The translations under genes and the position numbers were made by a program. From positions 186,001 through 250,000 of the forward strand of contig JAJEFA010000021.1 of the NCBI GenBank assembly GCA_022820725.1: a stretch of 64,000 nt of DNA. The letters are read 5' to 3'. How positions within the stretch are numbered: position 1 is the stretch's first letter; each line of letters begins with the position of its first letter. This DNA comes from Candidatus Binatia bacterium. GTDB lineage: Bacteria; Desulfobacterota; Binatia; Bin18. Positions 26,717 to 35,284 of this stretch are shown piece after piece. The notes beneath the pieces are model-generated. The model had not been told where the DNA came from. It saw nothing but the letters and a program-made list of their open reading frames with translations, and made no database searches.

Positions 26717-26992
26717 TTATTCTTCGTCAAAACGATTGGCGACGAGGCGGGTGAGGGTCGAGAGCGCCTCCTCTGCATCGTCGCCCTGAATCTGGAGCTC
26801 AAGGACGCTGCCCTGCGGGGCGCCAAGGGTCAGTAGATCGAGGACGCTGCGTCCATTCGCTGTTTGTCCTTCCCAGCTGACGGTGACCTCCACCTCGAGA
26901 TTTTTGAGGGCCTTGACGAAGGCTGCCGCCGCGCGGGCATGTAGGCCCATTGTGTTGAGCAGGGTGAGCCGGGTTTGGATATGGGATGTCAT
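26717..26992 (-). CDS. HPr-family phosphocarrier protein (Npr-like)
   Basis: This 91-residue protein has the HPr phosphorylation site GLHARAAAAFVKAL with the active His near residue 18, and the second conserved segment NGRSVLDLLTLGAPQGS around the regulatory serine position. HPr accepts phosphate from enzyme I and passes it to IIA domains. Beside rpoN, ptsN and rapZ it most likely belongs to the nitrogen-type PTS (NPr role), a regulatory chain rather than sugar uptake. It overlaps the end of rapZ by four bases. No enzyme I gene (ptsI/ptsP) is in the window. Confidence 0.9.
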   Translation of the reverse strand: MTSHIQTRLTLLNTMGLHARAAAAFVKALKNLEVEVTVSWEGQTANGRSVLDLLTLGAPQGSVLELQIQGDDAEEALSTLTRLVANRFDEE

Positions 26993-27858
26993 ACCGATGC
27001 ACTTTGCCGCTGCCTGTCACGATGCTGAATACGAACGGTATAGTCCCACGCTTGGAGCTGTCTTCTCACTTCTTCGGCGATGACGACCGAGCGGTGCTGG
27101 CCGCCGGTACACCCAATGGCCAGCGTGAGATAGCTTTTGCCTTCTCTGGCATACAGCGGGAGGGTCGATTTAAGTAAGGCCGACAGCTGGCTCAAAAAGA
27201 GAACGGTTTCCTCCTGGCCGAGGACGAACTCGACGACGGCGCGCTCCGTGCCGGTCTTGTGCCGGAGGGCATCAACAAAAAACGGATTGGGCAGAAAACG
27301 AACGTCCAGCATAATATCGGCATCGATGGGTATGCCGTATTTATAGCCAAACGACTCAACGGTAATGAGCAAGGGCTGCTGAGAGCGGGGATAGCGTTCG
27401 AGCTGCTGAAGGAGGGCCTCCCGGAGTTCGTGCACAGTATACGAAGACGTGTCCATAACCACGTCGGCTGCTGCGCGCAGCCCGGCGAGCTGCTCCTCTT
27501 CGGTCTGAATCCCTTGGAGGACTCCCCCGTCTCCGGCAGCAGGGTGGGGACGGCGGGTTTCGCTAAAACGCCGCACGAGGACGTCGGCGCTGGCTTCAAA
27601 GTACAGAATCTTGATCTGGTGGCCCTGCTTGCGTAGCCCTTCTAGGACCGTCGGGTATTCGTGCAGAAAAATACGCTCGCGCAGATCAATCCCCAGGGCC
27701 ACTCGACCAATATGTTCCTGATTATTTTCGCTGAGCTCAAGAAATCGGGGGATGAGGGTGACTGGGAGATTATCGATGCAGTAGAACCCACGATCCTCAA
27801 GGACACGGATTGCGGTACTTTTTCCCGAGCCTGATAAGCCCGTAACGATAACGACCTG
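26989..27858 (-). CDS. rapZ: RNase adapter / nucleotide-binding protein RapZ
   Basis: The 289-residue product begins MQVVIVTGLSGSGKSTAIRV with a P-loop, followed by EDRGFYCIDNLPVTLIP, and ends with the conserved GCTGGQHRSVVIAEEVRRQL; these are the RapZ (YvcJ/YhbJ) signatures. ATG 27858 is preferred because the P-loop strand then starts at residue 2, as in relatives. A GTG at 27891 would extend it by 11 residues, overlapping the last base of the ptsN stop. RapZ proteins bind nucleotides and, in enterobacteria, small RNAs controlling GlmS; in other groups only the ATPase is established. It sits between ptsN and HPr, its usual place. Confidence 0.92.
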   Translation of the reverse strand, partial: QVVIVTGLSGSGKSTAIRVLEDRGFYCIDNLPVTLIPRFLELSENNQEHIGRVALGIDLRERIFLHEYPTVLEGLRKQGHQIKILYFEASADVLVRRFSETRRPHPAAGDGGVLQGIQTEEEQLAGLRAAADVVMDTSSYTVHELREALLQQLERYPRSQQPLLITVESFGYKYGIPIDADIMLDVRFLPNPFFVDALRHKTGTERAVVEFVLGQEETVLFLSQLSALLKSTLPLYAREGKSYLTLAIGCTGGQHRSVVIAEEVRRQLQAWDYTVRIQHRDRQRQSASV

Positions 27859-27890
27859 CATAGCTGTACGTGTCGGGTGCGGCCTCCCCA

Positions 27891-28352
27891 CTAAAGATTG
27901 TTATCTTCCTCACAGATCATCCGGTGTAAATCCGCTTGGCTGCCGCCTTGGAGCAAGCGTTCTCGAAACGCCTTGTCTTTCAACAGGCGAGAAACCCGAG
28001 CCAGGGCCTTGAGGTGGACGCCGGCAGAATCCTCTGGCGCAACCAGCAAAAAGAACAGCCGCGTCAGCCCGCCATCAAGGGAGCTACAGTCCACCCCGTG
28101 TGGACTCAGGCCAAAAACGGCGACGACATCTTTGAGACCGGACAACTTCCCGTGCGGGATGGCAATACCTTCGCCAATGGCTGTTGTGCCGAGACGTTCA
28201 CGGTCCAGGAGAACGGAGACCAACTGCTCGGCGTCGACCCCTTGTGTATGCTGGGCGAGGTGTTGGGCGAGCTCGCGGAGGACATCGGTCTTTGTGCGAC
28301 CCTGGAGCTGGGGGAGGATGGATTCTTGGCTGAGGATATCAACGACACGCAT
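27891..28352 (-). CDS. ptsN: PTS IIA-like nitrogen-regulatory protein PtsN
   Basis: The 153-residue protein is an EIIA of the fructose/mannitol type: an N-terminal helix with ILSQESILPQLQGRTKTDVL, then the phosphorylation site EGIAIPHGKLSGLKDV (active His near residue 67) and the DGGLTRLFFLLVAPEDSAGV strand-helix. PtsN is phosphorylated through the nitrogen PTS and modulates potassium transport, sigma-54-linked functions and other targets. It follows rpoN by 33 bases. The ribosome hibernation factor gene (hpf) usually found between rpoN and ptsN is absent. Confidence 0.93.
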   Translation of the reverse strand: MRVVDILSQESILPQLQGRTKTDVLRELAQHLAQHTQGVDAEQLVSVLLDRERLGTTAIGEGIAIPHGKLSGLKDVVAVFGLSPHGVDCSSLDGGLTRLFFLLVAPEDSAGVHLKALARVSRLLKDKAFRERLLQGGSQADLHRMICEEDNNL

Positions 28353-28385
28353 GGGAGTGTTCCTTGTTACAAATAGGACTGTCGC

Positions 28386-29843
28386 CTAGCGGGCGTACTT
28401 CCGCTTGGCCGAGGAAAGAATATTGAGGCCCTCTCTATACTTAGCAACGGTCCGGCGGGCAATCTTGATACGACTGCGGGACAGCGTTTTTGCAATTTCT
28501 TCATCACTCAGGGGTTTGCACGGGTCTTCCTGCTCAATAAGGGAGCGAATTTGGGCCTTTACGCTTTCTGCCGAAACGTCTTGTCCGTAGTGGCTCTTCA
28601 GCCCGGTGGTGAAGAATTTTTTGAGCGGATACAACCCGCGTGGCGTGGCAATATACTTGCCCGCGATAGCCCGACTGACCGTTGACTCATGTGCGCCGAT
28701 GTCATCCGCGACATCGCGTAACACCAGCGGACGCATATGGGAAATACCATAATTCAGAAAATCCTGTTGGAATTTGACCAGACTCTCGGCCACCATGAGT
28801 AGGGTCCGCTGGCGTTGGTGAATACTCTTAATCAGCCAGGCGGCGGCACGCAGTTTCTCCTGGACATACTCTTTTGCCTCGCCGTCTTGGGTGAGTAAAT
28901 GGCGGTACGCATTACTCACCTTGAGACGCGGCAGCCCCTCTTCGTTGAGCGTCACCCGATATTCATCTCCGATCTTATGGACATGCACATCCGGGGTGAC
29001 ATAGCGGATATCTCCGTCACCGTAATTGCGCCCGGGTTTGGGTTCAAGGGCCGTAATGAGCTTGATCGCCCGCTGGATTGCTTCCGTCGGGACGTTGAGT
29101 GCCTTTGCCAGCCGATCATACCGCCGTCCTTCAAGGGTCTGGAGATGGTGTTGGACGATCGTTGTAGTTAAACAGAGCAAGGATTCTTCAACCGCCTTTC
29201 CCTCATGCTGCGCAGCATGCAGTTGTAACAGCAGGCATTCCTGGAGGTTTCGTGCGCCGACTCCAATCGGATCGCACGACTGAACAATCCGCAACACCCG
29301 TTCAACCGCCTCGGGACTGACGGCTGCGCTATCCGCGATTTCCTCAACACTGGCCTCCAGATAGCCGTCAACGTCCAGATTCCCGATGATCAGAGAGGCG
29401 AGATATTCTTCTGTTTCTGTCAGAGGGTGAAAGCGTAGCTGCCAAGTGAGATGTTCGGCCAGCGACTCCGCACGGGGCAAACGATCCTCTGGAGCATTTT
29501 GACGCTCACCATCCGCGTCTTCGTCTCCAGTCGGAGGAAAAGCCTGTGTATCATTATTGTTATTATAGGTGCTGAGATAGGTCTGCCAGTCAATCTGGTC
29601 CTTTTCCGTGTTCGCGTCTGGTGTAGCGGTCTGGGTGGGCTCTTCGCCATGGCCGCGGCCGTCGTTAAAAATAGCCTCGTCCTCGGTCACGCGCTCAATG
29701 ACAGGATTCTCCGTCAACTCTTCATCAATAAGCGTATCCAGCTCTCCGCGGGGCAGTTGCAGAATTTTGATGGCTTGACGCAACTGGGGCGTCATCACCA
29801 GTTTTTGAGTTAATTTTTGAGTCAGCCTGAGGTCTAACCCCAT
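28386..29843 (-). CDS. rpoN: RNA polymerase sigma-54 factor
   Basis: The 485-residue protein has region I (LTQKLVMTPQLRQAIKILQL, glutamine- and leucine-rich) and an acidic region II with a run of Asn residues (YNNNNDTQAF). It also has the core-binding domain (WQLRFHPLTETEEYLASLII and following) and the C-terminal DNA-binding part with the HTH around VADDIGAHESTVSRAIAGKY and the RpoN box ARRTVAKYREGL. Sigma-54 directs transcription from -24/-12 promoters with AAA+ activators, often for nitrogen use. It lies between lptB and ptsN in the order common in Gram-negative bacteria. Confidence 0.96.
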   Translation of the reverse strand: MGLDLRLTQKLTQKLVMTPQLRQAIKILQLPRGELDTLIDEELTENPVIERVTEDEAIFNDGRGHGEEPTQTATPDANTEKDQIDWQTYLSTYNNNNDTQAFPPTGDEDADGERQNAPEDRLPRAESLAEHLTWQLRFHPLTETEEYLASLIIGNLDVDGYLEASVEEIADSAAVSPEAVERVLRIVQSCDPIGVGARNLQECLLLQLHAAQHEGKAVEESLLCLTTTIVQHHLQTLEGRRYDRLAKALNVPTEAIQRAIKLITALEPKPGRNYGDGDIRYVTPDVHVHKIGDEYRVTLNEEGLPRLKVSNAYRHLLTQDGEAKEYVQEKLRAAAWLIKSIHQRQRTLLMVAESLVKFQQDFLNYGISHMRPLVLRDVADDIGAHESTVSRAIAGKYIATPRGLYPLKKFFTTGLKSHYGQDVSAESVKAQIRSLIEQEDPCKPLSDEEIAKTLSRSRIKIARRTVAKYREGLNILSSAKRKYAR

Positions 29844-29868
29844 ACAACTCTACCCTTGTCTTCAGTTG

Positions 29869-30600
29869 CTAGAGGCGGAAGCGCTCTCCCAGGTAGACCT
29901 CTCGAGCCCGGCTGCTCGCCGTAATTTCCTGAGGCGTTCCTTCCTCAAACACACTGCCATCGCTCAGAATATAGGCGCGATCACAGATGCTCAGCGTCTC
30001 TCGAACATTGTGGTCGGTGACCAGAATTCCGATTCCGCGTTCGCGTAACTGCATGATGATTTCTTGGATATCAACAACCGAAAGCGGATCGATTCCGGCA
30101 AAGGGTTCGTCGAGGAGCATAAAGGCCGGCGACATTACCAGTGCGCGAGAAATTTCGACCCGACGTCGCTCTCCTCCAGAGAGTGAATCGGCCCGATTGG
30201 CCGCCAAGTGGCTAATCCCCAACTCTGCCAGGAGCTCAGCCAGGCGCTCTTCCCGCTGTGCCTTGTTCATCGACGTGGTCTCCAGAATAGCCATCACATT
30301 TTCCGCGACGGTCAACTTTCGGAAAACCGACGGCTCTTGGGGCAGATAGGTCACCCCCCGGCGTGCTCGCTTATGCATAGGTAAGGTCGTAATCTCGTCA
30401 TCATTATAGTAGACCTCGCCCTTATCGGGCCGAATAATCCCGACGATGATCGAAAAGGTTGTCGTCTTTCCCGCGCCGTTGGGGCCGAGTAAGCCCACTA
30501 CTTCGCCACCTTTGACGCGCACGCTGACGTCGCGCAGAACCGCGCGTTTCCCATAGGTTTTCCACAAGCCTTCGGCTTGGAGAACTGGTGTCTCACTCAC
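29869..30600 (-). CDS. lptB: LPS export ABC transporter ATP-binding protein LptB
   Basis: The 243-residue ABC ATPase has Walker A GLLGPNGAGKTTTFSIIVG, the LptB-type Q-loop region TYLPQEPSVFRKLTVAENVM, signature LSGGERRRVEISRALVM and Walker B FMLLDEPFAGIDPLSVVDIQ, plus switch His in VTDHNVRETL. LptB drives extraction of LPS from the inner membrane with LptF and LptG, which are not in this window. It follows lptA by 62 bases and precedes rpoN by 25. Normal length. Confidence 0.96.
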   Translation of the reverse strand: MSETPVLQAEGLWKTYGKRAVLRDVSVRVKGGEVVGLLGPNGAGKTTTFSIIVGIIRPDKGEVYYNDDEITTLPMHKRARRGVTYLPQEPSVFRKLTVAENVMAILETTSMNKAQREERLAELLAELGISHLAANRADSLSGGERRRVEISRALVMSPAFMLLDEPFAGIDPLSVVDIQEIIMQLRERGIGILVTDHNVRETLSICDRAYILSDGSVFEEGTPQEITASSRAREVYLGERFRL

Positions 30601-30662
30601 TCCGTTGTTCTCTCCTTGCGCGTCTTTCTGGTCGGTCTGGCAGCAACGGATTCCACGGCGCC

Positions 30663-31256
30663 CTAGTCGGGAATAAGGACCATCTGGGCCTGCCGCTTTC
30701 CCTTTCCGCCCTTCACAATACTGCGATTCTCGTCCAGAAAAACGGTCACGATATCTCCCTTGACCTGGTTGGAGCCCTCCTGAAGAACCGCGTTTCCCCT
30801 GAGCGTGACCGTACGCTTTTTCTGGTTAAAAACCGCTTTACGGCTTGTGGCGCGCCGTTCGCCGGAAATAATTTCGACCCTCCCCTCGGCAACAATACGT
30901 TTGAGCCGTTGCTGAGCCGAGGTATTGGCGGCTGACGGTGCGGGGTCTTCGTACAGCACGGTCAGCCTATCGCTCTTTAACGTCATATCACCCTGGGTCA
31001 CCACCACATTCCCGCGATACTGGATACGCTTCTCTTCATAGAAGAATTCGAGGTCATGCGAGCGAATATGAATGGGGTCTTTTCGAGAGGTGAGTGACAG
31101 GGAGTCTGCAAAGGTCGCGGCCGAATCTTGAACCGTGCGCTCGGTCGGGCCTTGTTGAACGTCTTCGGCTGCCAGCGTCAACGGGGACAAGAACAAGGGG
31201 ATGACAAGGATTGAGGGAAAGACCACCCAGCCAGTCCCCGCCAATGTTGCGCGCAT
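30663..31256 (-). CDS. lptA: LPS transport periplasmic protein LptA (OstA-like)
   Basis: The 197-residue precursor has a signal peptide (GWVVFPSILVIPLFLSPLTL, probable cleavage after LAA) and the beta-jellyroll OstA pattern: PIHIRSHDLEFFYEEKRIQY, GNVVVTQGDMTLKSDRLTV, then AEGRVEIISGERRATSRKAV and GNAVLQEGSNQVKGDIVTVF. LptA oligomers bridge LptC and LptD to carry LPS through the periplasm. The start overlaps the lptC stop by one base (TAATG), so they are translationally coupled, as in many genomes. Confidence 0.92.
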   Translation of the reverse strand: MRATLAGTGWVVFPSILVIPLFLSPLTLAAEDVQQGPTERTVQDSAATFADSLSLTSRKDPIHIRSHDLEFFYEEKRIQYRGNVVVTQGDMTLKSDRLTVLYEDPAPSAANTSAQQRLKRIVAEGRVEIISGERRATSRKAVFNQKKRTVTLRGNAVLQEGSNQVKGDIVTVFLDENRSIVKGGKGKRQAQMVLIPD

Positions 31257-31846
31257 TATCCGGACTCCCGTGTCACCGTCGTATAGACTTCTGCATTCAG
31301 GGTCAGTTGCTTGGTATCAACGGCGACCGTATAGCCTTTGCCCTCAAGCGTAAATCCTTGACCAACAACGTGAATAACCCCGTCCGAGGATATGGTGTTT
31401 TGCTGATGGTCGTAGGTTGCCTGGTCGGTTTTTAGGGAAATATCTCCCATCTGCATCTCCAGGTTGCCCTGGAGCTCGATGTGGAGTAAATCTGATTCCC
31501 CATCCAGGTGGACTGTGCCTTCCTGACAGCGTAATGCGAGCGTTTCGCCATCGCCGAAATAGAGCGAAACCTCGGGAGTGTCAATGACGACGGCATTGGT
31601 GTCGGCAAAATAGCGCGCCTGCCGGGCCACAATTTCCCACACTTTTTTGCCGTCCTCCATCTTTACCCGTCGGAACTCCGTCATGCGTTGGACCATCGTC
31701 TCTTCGGTCACGTCCGGGGTCGAGAGTTCGTCGATGAGACGTGTGGTCGCCGGGTCTTTTCCCACCTGAGAGCTGAGATAACCCAGAATAAGGATGAGCC
31801 CGAGCACCGTAATGCCCAGTATGAAGCGGATTTGATGACGACTCAT
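31256..31846 (-). CDS. lptC: LPS export protein LptC
   Basis: The 196-residue protein has one N-terminal membrane anchor (FILGITVLGLILILGYLSSQ) and a periplasmic jellyroll domain: RVKMEDGKKVWEIVARQARY, then TPEVSLYFGDGETLALRCQE, GTVHLDGESDLLHIELQGNL and TDQATYDHQQNTISSDGVIH. This is the LptC (YrbK, DUF1239) pattern. It receives LPS from the LptBFG complex and hands it to LptA. It lies about 110 bases after kdsA. The phosphatase gene kdsC, which often occupies that place, is missing here. Confidence 0.92.
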   Translation of the reverse strand: MSRHQIRFILGITVLGLILILGYLSSQVGKDPATTRLIDELSTPDVTEETMVQRMTEFRRVKMEDGKKVWEIVARQARYFADTNAVVIDTPEVSLYFGDGETLALRCQEGTVHLDGESDLLHIELQGNLEMQMGDISLKTDQATYDHQQNTISSDGVIHVVGQGFTLEGKGYTVAVDTKQLTLNAEVYTTVTRESG

Positions 31847-31955
31847 GACCGTGTTCCAGCGACCGTGGACAGCCTATCACCTCTCCTGAACGAATCAAAG
31901 AAGAGCACGCTGAAGGGCGAAACGCCGAATGGGGGCGGTGTGACTCGGACGATTG

Positions 31956-32780
31956 CTACGAGGCGGACGGTACATTCTTGACCAAACGATCGAGGTCAAC
32001 CAGCGTACGCAAAAGAGACTCAAGCCGGGCCAGCGGAAAGACCGTGGCACTATCGCTCAAGGCTCGCTCCGGCTCCTCGTGGACCTCCATAAACAGACCG
32101 TCAACCCCGACCGCCGCCGCTGCCCGAGCCAGCGGTGGGATAAACTCCCGCTGACCTCCGGACATTGTGCCCTGTCCTCCCGGTAGTTGAACACTATGGG
32201 TGGCATCATACACCACCGGATAGCCGTAGCGGGCGAGGATGGGCAGCGAGCGCATGTCGGACACAAGATTATGGTATCCAAAAGAGGCCCCCCGTTCCGT
32301 CAGAAGAATACGCCGGTTACCGGTCGAGGCGACTTTTTGGGCGACATATTCCATGTCGTTCGGGGCGAGGAACTGGCCCTTCTTAATGTTCACGAGCCGC
32401 TGGCTGCGGCCCGCTGCCAGGAGTAAATCGGTCTGACGGCATAAAAAGGCGGGAATCTGGAGAATATCAACGACCTCTGCCGTAGCCGCGACCTCCTGGG
32501 GCGTATGCACATCCGTCAGGAGTGGCATCCCCAAGTCGCGTTTGGCCTCAGCCAGAATGTTCAGCCCCTCCTGCATGCCAAGCCCACGGAAAGAGGCATG
32601 GGAGGACCGATTGGCCTTGTCGTATGACGATTTATACACAAACGGGACATGCAGGCGTGCGGTTAACGAACAGAGTGCGTCCGCATGCCGCAGCGCCGAG
32701 TCCCGGTCCTCAATCACGCAGGGGCCCGCGATCAGCACAAAGGGCATACCGTCGCCAAATGTGAGCGACCCAACGGACAC
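31956..32780 (-). CDS. kdsA: 3-deoxy-8-phosphooctulonate (Kdo-8-P) synthase
   Basis: A GTG start at 32780 gives 274 residues, the usual KdsA length; the frame's upstream ATG at 32906 would overlap pyrG by 100 bases. Motifs are FVLIAGPCVIEDRDSALRHA, VYKSSYDKANRSSHASFRGL, LLTDVHTPQEV, IPAFLCRQTDLLLAA and FGYHNLVSDMRSLPI. KdsA condenses phosphoenolpyruvate with arabinose-5-phosphate to make Kdo-8-phosphate, precursor of the LPS inner core. The Asn of KANRSS occupies the place where some enzymes differ in metal dependence. It is in operon with pyrG and kdsB. Confidence 0.93.
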   Translation of the reverse strand: MSVGSLTFGDGMPFVLIAGPCVIEDRDSALRHADALCSLTARLHVPFVYKSSYDKANRSSHASFRGLGMQEGLNILAEAKRDLGMPLLTDVHTPQEVAATAEVVDILQIPAFLCRQTDLLLAAGRSQRLVNIKKGQFLAPNDMEYVAQKVASTGNRRILLTERGASFGYHNLVSDMRSLPILARYGYPVVYDATHSVQLPGGQGTMSGGQREFIPPLARAAAAVGVDGLFMEVHEEPERALSDSATVFPLARLESLLRTLVDLDRLVKNVPSAS

Positions 32781-32806
32781 TCCTGGCGGAGAGTACTCTC
32801 TACAGG

Positions 32807-34474
32807 TCAATGCCGGGCTCCCCCAGCCTGGAGGAGCGGCGACTGAAGGGAGGCAAAGCGCCGCTGTATCCCAGCCTGGATAAACCCGCTGAACAGAGGG
32901 TGACATTCAAACGGACGGGAGATGAACTCCGGATGAAACTGCACCCCGACGAACCAGGGATGACCGCGTAACTCAATCGTCTCGACCAAAGCGCCGTCAG
33001 GAGAGAGACCGCTAAAGATCATGCCCTTGGAAGCGAAGCGTTCACGATAGGCGTTGTTGAATTCATACCGATGGCGATGGCGTTCGGCTATCTCTTTTTG
33101 CGTATACAGGCTCAGAGCCAGGCTCTGGTCGGCCAGAACACAAGGATAGGCACCGAGCCGCATGGTCCCGCCTTTTTCAACGATCTCCCGTTGCTCATCC
33201 ATGAGCGCAATAACCGGATCAGGCGTGGCATCATCGACTTCGGTCGAATTCGCCCCTTCAAGACCACACACATGCCGAGCGAATTCGACCACCGCCATCT
33301 GCATACCAAAACAAATCCCTAAAAAGGGAATACGGTTCTCCCTGGCGTACCGAATCGCGGCAATTTTTCCCTCCGCCCCGCGCCGCCCAAAGCCCATGGG
33401 CACAAGAATACCATCGGCCTGTTGCAGGGATTCCGGGAAGATATCATTTTCGAGTTGTTCCGAGTCGATATGGACGATATCGACTCGGCATTTATTGGCA
33501 AAACCCCCGTGGGCGAGCGCCTCGTTGATACTCTTATACGAGTCTACGAGTTCAACATATTTCCCGACCATGGCAATGCTGATGTGGTCGCTGGGGTTAC
33601 GAAATGTCTGAACAATGGTTTCCCAGCGGCTCAGATTGGGTGAGCCCGTCCACATATTGAGCTTCTCCACGATCCGCTCATCAAGGCCCTCCTGGTGAAA
33701 GACCAAGGGCACTTCGTAGACACATTCCACATCTTTCGCCGTAATCACCGCGCTTTCGTCAACATTACAGAACAGGGCGATTTTGGCTTTGACGTTCGGT
33801 TCCAGATAGCGGTCTGTGCGGCACAGCAGCAGGTCGGGCTGGATACCCAAGCTGGTCAGTTCCTTGACGCTGTGCTGGGTTGGCTTGGTCTTGAGTTCAC
33901 CAGCGGCAGAGATGAACGGCACAAGCGTCAGGTGAATATATAAGACGTGCTCCTTACCCCAGTCCCAACGAAACTGGCGAATCGCCTCAAGAAAGGGCAG
34001 GCTTTCGATATCGCCAACCGTTCCACCAACCTCGCAGATCGCGACATCAAAGCCGTCTGCCGCCGTCAGGATGCGTCGCTTAATCTCGTCAGTAATATGC
34101 GGAATAACCTGGACTGTGCCGCCCAAGTAATCGCCCCGACGTTCACGGGCAATCACCGCGTCATAGACCTGGCCGGTGGTGAAACTGTTCTTGCGCGTCA
34201 TTCGGGTCGAGACGTAACGCTCATAGTGACCGAGATCGAGGTCGGTCTCGGCCCCGTCGTCGGTGACAAAGACTTCCCCGTGCTGGAAGGGGTTCATTGT
34301 GCCCGGATCGACGTTGATATACGGGTCCATTTTGAGCATGGTGACCGTCAGACCACGGCTCTCCAACAGGCCGCCAATAGACGCTGCGGCGAGCCCTTTG
34401 CCAAGCGAGGACACCACCCCACCCGTGACGAAAATAAACTTTGTTTTTCGTCCATCCTTCCCAACATTATTCAT
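32807..34474 (-). CDS. pyrG: CTP synthase
   Basis: The 555-residue protein has the amidoligase domain at the N-terminus (TKFIFVTGGVVSSLGKGLAA, then LKMDPYINVDPGTMNPFQHG and DDGAETDLDLGHYERY) and a class I glutamine amidotransferase domain at the C-terminus, with LGICFGMQMAVVEFAR around the nucleophilic Cys and VQFHPEF with the catalytic His-Glu. It converts UTP to CTP using glutamine. The pairing with kdsB and kdsA is logical because KdsB uses CTP. The start overlaps the kdsB stop by four bases. Confidence 0.96.
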   Translation of the reverse strand: MNNVGKDGRKTKFIFVTGGVVSSLGKGLAAASIGGLLESRGLTVTMLKMDPYINVDPGTMNPFQHGEVFVTDDGAETDLDLGHYERYVSTRMTRKNSFTTGQVYDAVIARERRGDYLGGTVQVIPHITDEIKRRILTAADGFDVAICEVGGTVGDIESLPFLEAIRQFRWDWGKEHVLYIHLTLVPFISAAGELKTKPTQHSVKELTSLGIQPDLLLCRTDRYLEPNVKAKIALFCNVDESAVITAKDVECVYEVPLVFHQEGLDERIVEKLNMWTGSPNLSRWETIVQTFRNPSDHISIAMVGKYVELVDSYKSINEALAHGGFANKCRVDIVHIDSEQLENDIFPESLQQADGILVPMGFGRRGAEGKIAAIRYARENRIPFLGICFGMQMAVVEFARHVCGLEGANSTEVDDATPDPVIALMDEQREIVEKGGTMRLGAYPCVLADQSLALSLYTQKEIAERHRHRYEFNNAYRERFASKGMIFSGLSPDGALVETIELRGHPWFVGVQFHPEFISRPFECHPLFSGFIQAGIQRRFASLQSPLLQAGGARH

Positions 34475-35211
34475 CGCAATGCCTCCTCTGCACGGATGAG
34501 GTCCTCTGGCGTATCGACTTCTATGGTCGGACGTTCTGTTTGGGTGACACAGATTTTATACCCCCATTCGAGGGCGCGCAGTTGCTCAAGTTTTTCGGTC
34601 TCTTCCAGCTGAGTCGGTGGTAAGTCAGTGAAGGTCAGCAGGAAATCCTTCCGATAGACGTACAGACCGATATGCCGGTGGGCCAAGACCTCCCCCCGGT
34701 TTTCAGATGCAGGCACACCATCACGATAGCATGGAATAGGGCTGCGGGAGAAATACAGCGCATAGCCGCTCCGGTCGGTGACGACTTTCACCACGTTCGG
34801 ATTCCGCCACTCTTCCTCCTCGTAGATTGGTGTTTTGACCGTAGCCATGGCCGCCTCGGGAGACTCCTGGAGACGCACAATTGCATCTTCAACCATCCGC
34901 GGGGGGAAGAAGGGCAGGTCGCCTTGAACGTTCACAATAATGTCAGCGGTGAGTGATTGGGCCGCCTCCGCCAGCCGGTCTGTCCCGGTCGGGTGTGCGG
35001 AACTCGTCATGACCACATCTCCACCAAAGTCTTGCACGGTGCGGGCAATCCGCTCGTCGTCAGTGGCAACAAGAACACGATCCAGACCCCGCACGAGACG
35101 GGTCCTCTCGTACACGTGTTGGATCATGGGTGTGTGGCGAAGGAGAGCGAGAGGTTTTCCTGGGAATCGAGTTGATCCGTAGCGGGCGGGAATAATAGCA
35201 ACAACTGACAC
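34471..35211 (-). CDS. kdsB: 3-deoxy-manno-octulosonate cytidylyltransferase (CMP-Kdo synthetase)
   Basis: The 246-residue nucleotidyltransferase starts MSVVAIIPARYGSTRFPGKP, with VYERTRLVRGLDRVLVATDD, NVQGDLPFFPP and HIGLYVYRKDFLLTF following in the KdsB order. It activates Kdo with CTP to CMP-Kdo for lipid A core assembly in the cytoplasm. It is first of the kdsB-pyrG-kdsA run, downstream of mutY with about 70 bases between. Normal length and no missing motif noticed. Confidence 0.95.
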   Translation of the reverse strand: MSVVAIIPARYGSTRFPGKPLALLRHTPMIQHVYERTRLVRGLDRVLVATDDERIARTVQDFGGDVVMTSSAHPTGTDRLAEAAQSLTADIIVNVQGDLPFFPPRMVEDAIVRLQESPEAAMATVKTPIYEEEEWRNPNVVKVVTDRSGYALYFSRSPIPCYRDGVPASENRGEVLAHRHIGLYVYRKDFLLTFTDLPPTQLEETEKLEQLRALEWGYKICVTQTERPTIEVDTPEDLIRAEEALR

Positions 35212-35284
35212 GCTTGGAAGACCTCAGGACCAGCCGCATTGCCGGGCCGTCGGAGGATCACTATACGGGAGAACCACTGGAGCG

